A stretch of 64,000 bases of DNA from Tolypeutes matacus. Lineage: Eukaryota; Chordata; Mammalia; Cingulata; Chlamyphoridae. Positions 58,661 to 64,000 of this stretch are shown in pieces. Within the stretch, counting starts at the first letter, position 1. The number at the start of each line of letters is the position of its first letter. The translations under genes were made by a program, and so were the position numbers. The notes beneath the pieces were generated by a model that saw only the letters and a list, made by a program, of their open reading frames with translations, had not been told where the DNA came from and ran no database searches. Location: NCBI GenBank assembly GCA_026826555.1, contig JAKSZT010054304.1, forward strand, positions 33,496,919 to 33,560,918. The letters run 5' to 3'.

Positions 58661-59276
58661 TTTTTTAATAAAATGAATTACTAATTGAATTTATTTGTTA
58701 TTTGTTTGGTAATAAAAATGATTTATTAGATGGGTTTAGTCCATCTCAGTGAATTATTTTTATTTTATAAAGTCCATATTTGAATTCCTATAGTTGTCGT
58801 TAATCAGAATCAAGTGGACCTGTTTGGCACTAATGGACAAGGTTCTGGTGTTCATTTCTGTTTTTATAAGCAGTATATCACTCACGCATAAATGATTTCT
58901 AAGGTAAAAATACCAATAGTAACCAAACCTGTTGAATTGGTTGTTAACCAATTCATGCTAAATATAAATTAATAAGTTATTATCAATAAAGTATATAGAG
59001 CCCAAGAACTTAAGACCCCAAACAATACAAAGACACAACAGAAAGAAAAATGAAAATGATTAACATTTGTACATGTGGTAATCAGTCTGAGATCACAAAG
59101 CCATAATAGGAAAATATCAAGTTCAAATCACTTCCTATATCTCCACATGACTAGCCTACATAATTTCCACAGAAAACAGGGAACTAGGCAGTACCACTTA
59201 TTGCCTTTCCCCTACGGTTTTCAGAAGATCCAAATCTCTCAATGAATAGATCCTACAGGAAACATTTTGGGGGGCT
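58661..59276. other. No recognised gene
   Basis: AT-rich. A short MIR-like phrase near 59085-59150 is too weak to call. Confidence 0.4.
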
Positions 59277-59460
59277 TTTTTTTCTTTCTTTCTTTTTCAT
59301 TTTTCTATTAGAGAATTTGCATAATGTGCAGAATTCCCATACATCACCCCTCCACCAACATCTTACATTGTTGTGGAACATTTGTTATACATTATAAAAG
59401 AACATGATCAGACTATTACCACTAACTATGGTCCATAGTGAATACTTGATATATTTTTTT
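59277..59460 (-). mobile_element. L1-type 3' tail fragment, antisense
   Basis: A T-rich start (59277-59298) precedes GAATTCCCATACATCACCCC, TGTGGAACATTTGTTATAC and CTATGGTCCATAGTG. The order resembles the end of the tail at 61440-61640, but more diverged. Confidence 0.55.
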
Positions 59461-60425
59461 GACACATTGTGCAGGCTCTTTGAATGACAGCATTATCAAC
59501 TCAGATTTCCTTACACATGTTAAATAGTGTATAGCTATCCTAAAGGAAGTTCTCTATAAACCTCCTATTAGATTCCAGGAACCAAAAGACTCTCACCATT
59601 AGTCACTTTCACAAGAGCTCTATGCCATTTACTTCTGGCCAAAGATCAAAAGAGTCATGTGGAAAGTCCACAATACTCAGCTTCAATGACAAAATACTGG
59701 GAATTTCTCAGGGACAATTTCTTTCTCTTGAGCAGTTTCAACCTCGTTTAAAACTAGGCACATGTGGAGAGATACCCACCAATATACATACACACACACA
59801 AATATACAGGAACATGCTAACTCAGATATATGACAAGAGGTCTTATAACACATATGAATCATTCATACATTACTCTCAGTGTTTTGTTTTGTTTTTTTTT
59901 CCTGAACTGTCATTTTCATGTTTTGGAAAGGATAGTTAGACTAATATGTCTGAAAACTAGAGCATGGACACATTTGGAGATTATTCAATCATGGAAAGCA
60001 GGCTGTCAAGTAGCATCAATTTATTTTTGTTTACATTTTTCTTAATCTTTCACTTACATGCCATGTGCTGACTGAGAACAGAGTCAAAATATCCTTCCTT
60101 TCAAGCACAGGCCTTATGGGCAGCCAGTACCAGAGAGTGAAAATAACTACTAAAAGATGACTAGTAGTGTGGTTCTGGGATATGCCTTCTCATCCCAGAA
60201 AGAAAAACAGAAAAGACAAGAGTGAAGTTTGATGATGAGAGCATAGTAAGAAAATGCCATGTAGGACTGAATAAGTGGTTACATATATTCCCAAAATTGT
60301 CCTATTTAAGAAAAAGCTAAAACTAATTCTGTCCCACTGAATCTCACTTTTTTCTGAACCTAGATTTTCCCAGCAGCCTAAAGTAGGACCTATGACTTTT
60401 TCTTTTTTCATATCAAAGATTTTAA
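59461..60425. other. No recognised gene or repeat
   Basis: Short CA runs near 59786-59800 only. The 105-codon frame at 59622-59939 has no domain. Confidence 0.4.
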
Positions 60426-60427
60426 TT

Positions 60428-60450
60428 ATGTATGTATGTAATTATGTATG
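60428..60450. repeat. (TATG)n microsatellite
   Basis: TATG units next to the L2 end. Confidence 0.8.
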
Positions 60451-60451
60451 C

Positions 60452-61410
60452 ACTAAATGAATCCATTCACTCATTAAACAAATATTATTGAGCACCTACT
60501 ATGTGACAGGTACTATTCGATGTACCATGAAACAACAGTGGACAAAAAGACAAAAGTAACAGCTTTTGTGAAAATTATAGTCTAGTGTGAGGAGACATAC
60601 AACAAACAAAATAAGTAAAATATGTAGAATGTTAGATGATCATAAGTGTTGTGAAAAAAGTAAAGCAGAGAAGGAAGTAAAGTGTTTTGTGGCTTGCAAT
60701 CTAGATATGTTAGTCAGAGAAGGTTTTATTGAGAAACTGAGATTTAAGTGAAATCTGAAACAAGTAAGGGAGAAGTTATACATAATCTTCTAAAGATTAA
60801 AGGTTGCTGGAAATTCACGCTAAGGGAATGCATCAGGCATGGTCAAGAAAGAATTGTGGGTGGAGCAAAGAATGAAAGGAGATAAAGTCAAGGTAAATTA
60901 CAGAAAGGAGGCCAGATCACTTAGCCTTGTAGGACATTGTAATGATTCTGACATGTTTCTAAGTAAAATAGAAAAACAATGGAGCATTTTGAACAGAAGA
61001 GTGAATAATCAACTCTTTTTTTTTTTTTTTAAACGATCGCTGTGGCTCCTATATTGAGAATATACTAAAGGTAAGGGACAAAATGGAAGATAGAGGAAGA
61101 TTAGCTAAAAAGCTATTGCTATAACCCAGGCCTAAGAATAATAATATCTTAGACCAGGTTAATAGCAGTGGAAGTGATAAGAAGGTATCAGATTAAAGAT
61201 GGACCACAGACTAGATGTGATAAGTATCAAGATTGGCTTTAAGGATTGTGGCCTGAGCACTTAGAAGGATAGGAAAGAATTCCTGTATCTTACAGGATAT
61301 AAGGAAGACTCTGGCCAGAGTAAGTTAAAGGTAGTGAGAGACCAGGAGGTCAAATTTGGTCATGATAATTTTGAGGCAACAATTAAACAGTAAAATGGAG
61401 GTACATGAGT
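60452..61410 (-). mobile_element. L2, antisense, first segment
   Basis: The start CATTCACTCATTAAACAAAT, then GAGCACCTACTATGTGACAG, is the antisense L2 end. The segment continues through phrases such as GAGGCCAGATCACTTAGCCT far into L2. A T-run (61016-61030) has expanded inside. It is continued at 63346 after an L1 tail insertion. Confidence 0.85.
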
Positions 61411-63345
61411 CTTTTTTTTATTTTATTTTATTATTTTTTTTTAAGATAGTTAGATTACATAAATGTTACATAAAAAATATAGGGGATTCCCACATGCCCC
61501 ACTCCACATCTCCCACACTTTCCCACATTAGCTGCATCCCTCATTAGTGTGGTACATTCATTGCAATTGATGAACACATTTTGGAGCATTGCCACTAAGC
61601 ATGGATTACAGTTTACATTGAAGTTTACACCCTCTCCCAGCCAATTCTGTAGGTAATGGTAAGATATATAATGGCTTGCATCTGTCATTGCAATGTCATT
61701 CCAGACAATCCCCAAGTCCTGAAAATGCCTTGTATTAGACCTGTTTTTCCTTCTCCCTGCCCTCAGAACCTCCAGTGGCCACTACCTGCACATCAATGAT
61801 ATAATTTCTCCCATTGCTAGAATCACAATCAGTCTATAGTAGAATACCAGTAAGTCTATTTTAGTCCATAGTTCATTCCTCACTCCTGAAGATTCTGGGA
61901 GACTTTTCTGTAACCTAAAACTTCTTTGAAGACAAAATGAAAAAAGTAAGACACTGGGGGAATAAACAGAAGAAAATATCACTGTACATACAGGACAACA
62001 GATCTTACAATGATGAAAAGCAAAATGTCAAAATAACTTGTTAAATATTTTTTGTTATTTTTTATTATCCCCCCAAAATTTTTTATTTTTATCTTTTTAA
62101 AATTTTTTTGTATTTTATTTCTTATTTTTAAAACTATCATTATTATTTCATTTTCTTAATAATTGTATTGGCTATTTTATTGGCTTCATTTTTTAATATG
62201 TTTTGGATCACAGAAGGGTTACAACTGTGGCAGGGGAGAATCATTGGTGTGGGGTGTCAGTGATGCGGGATACATGGAAGAAAGCTCACCTGGGCATGCA
62301 TATAAGGCATATAAATGTGTTCAAATGTTCATGGAGCTCTGTCATGGTGGATGGAGATTCATACAAAAAACAAAAGAATATTGAATTATCATTCTGGGGA
62401 GCTCAGCCACATTCTCTAATGGAACCCCAAGAATCCTCTGAATACAGGAGCAATGACTAGTGAAGGAGGATGGTCCATTGACAGGCCCTTGATATTGATG
62501 ACTGTGCTTATGAACCTTTACTCTTGAAATTGAAACTTGGCCCAGTATTATAGGGTGCCTAAGAGTTGCCTCCTGGGAGCCTCCTTGTTGCTCAAATGTG
62601 GCCTCTTTCTAAGCCGAACTTAGCATATAAATACATTACCTTCCCCCTGGTGTGGGACATGACTCCCAGAGATGAGTCTCCCTGGCATCAAGGGATTACT
62701 ACCAAGCACCAACTAGCAATGCAACTGGAAAAAGACCTTGACTAAAAGGGGGAAAAGGTAAAGACATGAGTTTATATGGCTAAGAGACTTCAAAGTGAGT
62801 CGGGAGGTCATCCCAGAGGTTACGTTTATACACATCTCAGCAGAATCTCATTGACTGCCAAAGTAGATACTATCCCAAAGAGTGAGGCTCCTGAGGGCTC
62901 TGGAGACATCTAGACACTATAGTCAGAGCTGACAGCTCAGGAGTTTGGTGCCCTGCCAGTGAGCCCTACTTTGGAATTTATGCTCCCCAGTGTGACAGAG
63001 TTGGACTCAGTTATGGTTTCCCTACACATGGCTCTTCCATCCTTCTATTTGAACCTATAATTAGAACTAGAGTTAGTAGGTATATGTCCAAGAGACTTAA
63101 ATTTTGGGTCTGTCCATGTGCCGGCTGGGCCCTGAATCTCAATGGAGTTGCAACAACTACTCTCCAGTTCATTGGTCTCACCCAGGACAGCTAACATGGA
63201 GGTGATGATAGACAACCACAACACCAAGGAACTGAGAGAGTCTATTACTGCATGCAAGAGAGTCCCATCCATCATCCCTATGGGACTGAAGACCCCTCTC
63301 AATTAGATGTGGAGTAGACATGAGTCTTGAGTTAAGGGAAGATAT
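61411..63345 (-). mobile_element. Twin-primed L1 tail (second copy of tail T) in L2
   Basis: Two blocks have opposite orientation. 61411 to about 61872 is the reverse complement of 48120-48560 and begins with a T-rich run, so its poly-A end is at the left. About 61873-63345 is in the same orientation as 46650-48135. On the minus strand the inverted 5' block is followed by the 3' block and the poly-A, the classic product of twin priming. The 5' block starts with the last L1 3'UTR bases (CTAAAACTTCTTTGAAG), so the source was an L1 with tail T. Confidence 0.82.
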
Positions 63346-64000
63346 GGAATAGAGATATATATGCAGGGGTTTTTCAGCCTATGGATGGTATTGAAACTAT
63401 AAGAATAAATGAGACAACACAGAAATTAATTGGAGAGAAAAAAAGAGAGATTTAAGGATTGAGCCCTGGACCACTCTAATACTCAGAAATCAGTGAGATA
63501 AAGAGAAACCAGCAGAGAAATATGAAAAAGAGTGCCTAGTAAAGTAAAAGGAAAACAAGGCTTGTTTGGGAAGACTAATGAAAATATGTTTCAAAAAGGA
63601 AGTAATAATCACCTGTGTCTAATCTTATCCATATTCGTCTGAGAGAGATTGAGCATAATTCCTGGTTTTAATAAGTAGAAGGTGTTAGTAACATAGATAA
63701 GTGAAGTTTCTGTGGAGTATTGGACACAAAAGCTTAATTCAAGATAAAATGGTAATAGGAGAATTGGAGATAGTGAGTATTTTGCTGACTCTTTTATGGA
63801 AATGTCTTATAAAGAAAAGAAGAAAACTAAGGCAACAGCTACAGGTGGATGGTGAGAGAAGAAGTGATTGTTTTAAATGGGAGAAGAAAGAGCATATTTT
63901 CCCACTGATGGGAAAGATCACATAGAAAGGGGAAAATTCCGTAGAGAAGAGAATTGCTGAAGCAATATTCTTCTTCAAGGGGAGGAGCTCTTGACTTCAG
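63346..64000 (-). mobile_element. L2, antisense, second segment
   Basis: L2 resumes at AGATATATATGCAGGGG, then CCTATGGATGGTATTGAAAC and AGCCCTGGACCACTC, farther from the L2 3' end than the first segment. It runs to the window edge. About 25-30 bases of L2 seem lost at the insertion point. Confidence 0.7.

Noticed and set aside
1..64000. CRISPR array, phage, operon or other prokaryotic system
   Set aside because: No regular spaced direct repeats or bacterial gene structure; the content is mammalian retrotransposons throughout.

Overview
The window looks like intergenic DNA from a placental mammal, most likely a xenarthran (armadillo, sloth or anteater). The main evidence is two or three tRNA-Ala-like SINEs that resemble the DAS family described from armadillo, set among several L1 lineages plus old mammalian repeats (L2, MIR, MER5A-like, MaLR LTRs). 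No host protein-coding gene, exon chain, functional tRNA, CRISPR array or bacterial-style operon was found. Open frames are short; those that mean anything are broken L1 or retroviral frames, and the rest are chance or antisense frames. Repeat family names are from memory of consensus motifs, not from a search.

Layout. 1-2990: 3' half of an L1 (+) carrying an antisense processed retrocopy and a SINE. 3665-5070: old L1 (-). 5495-5993: MaLR-like LTR (called LTR-A here). 8376-13590: a decayed endogenous retrovirus (+) with traces of protease, RT, RNase H, integrase and Env SU; its 5' LTR is split by an L1 tail and no 3' LTR was found. 13770-16648: L2, MaLR-like LTR and MIR remnants. 16649-26532: three abutting L1 pieces, namely an L1 tail (-), a nearly complete L1 (+), and an L1 (-) with 5'UTR and ORF1 but almost no ORF2. 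26533-37412: older sequence with L2, MIR, MER5A-like and two LTR-A copies.

37413-55868 is an L1 nest. A 5'-truncated L1 (37413-38849 and 48590-51018) was interrupted by a 9.7-kb L1 (38850-48588) flanked by an AAAAAGCATG duplication. Another L1 (51019-55868) with an internal inversion follows directly. The 9.7-kb element carries about 1.9 kb beyond the usual L1 3' end. The same tail recurs at 61411-63345 in the arrangement expected from twin priming, inside an L2. 57055-58660 is an L2 (+) holding a MaLR LTR and a 92-bp inverted copy of part of that LTR.

The most interesting observations are the mobile 1.9-kb L1 3' extension, an L1 5'UTR with about 230-bp tandem units, the L1 lacking ORF2, and the inverted templated insertion near 57.7 kb. 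These are variations on known retrotransposon biology. I saw no clear evidence of a wholly new system.
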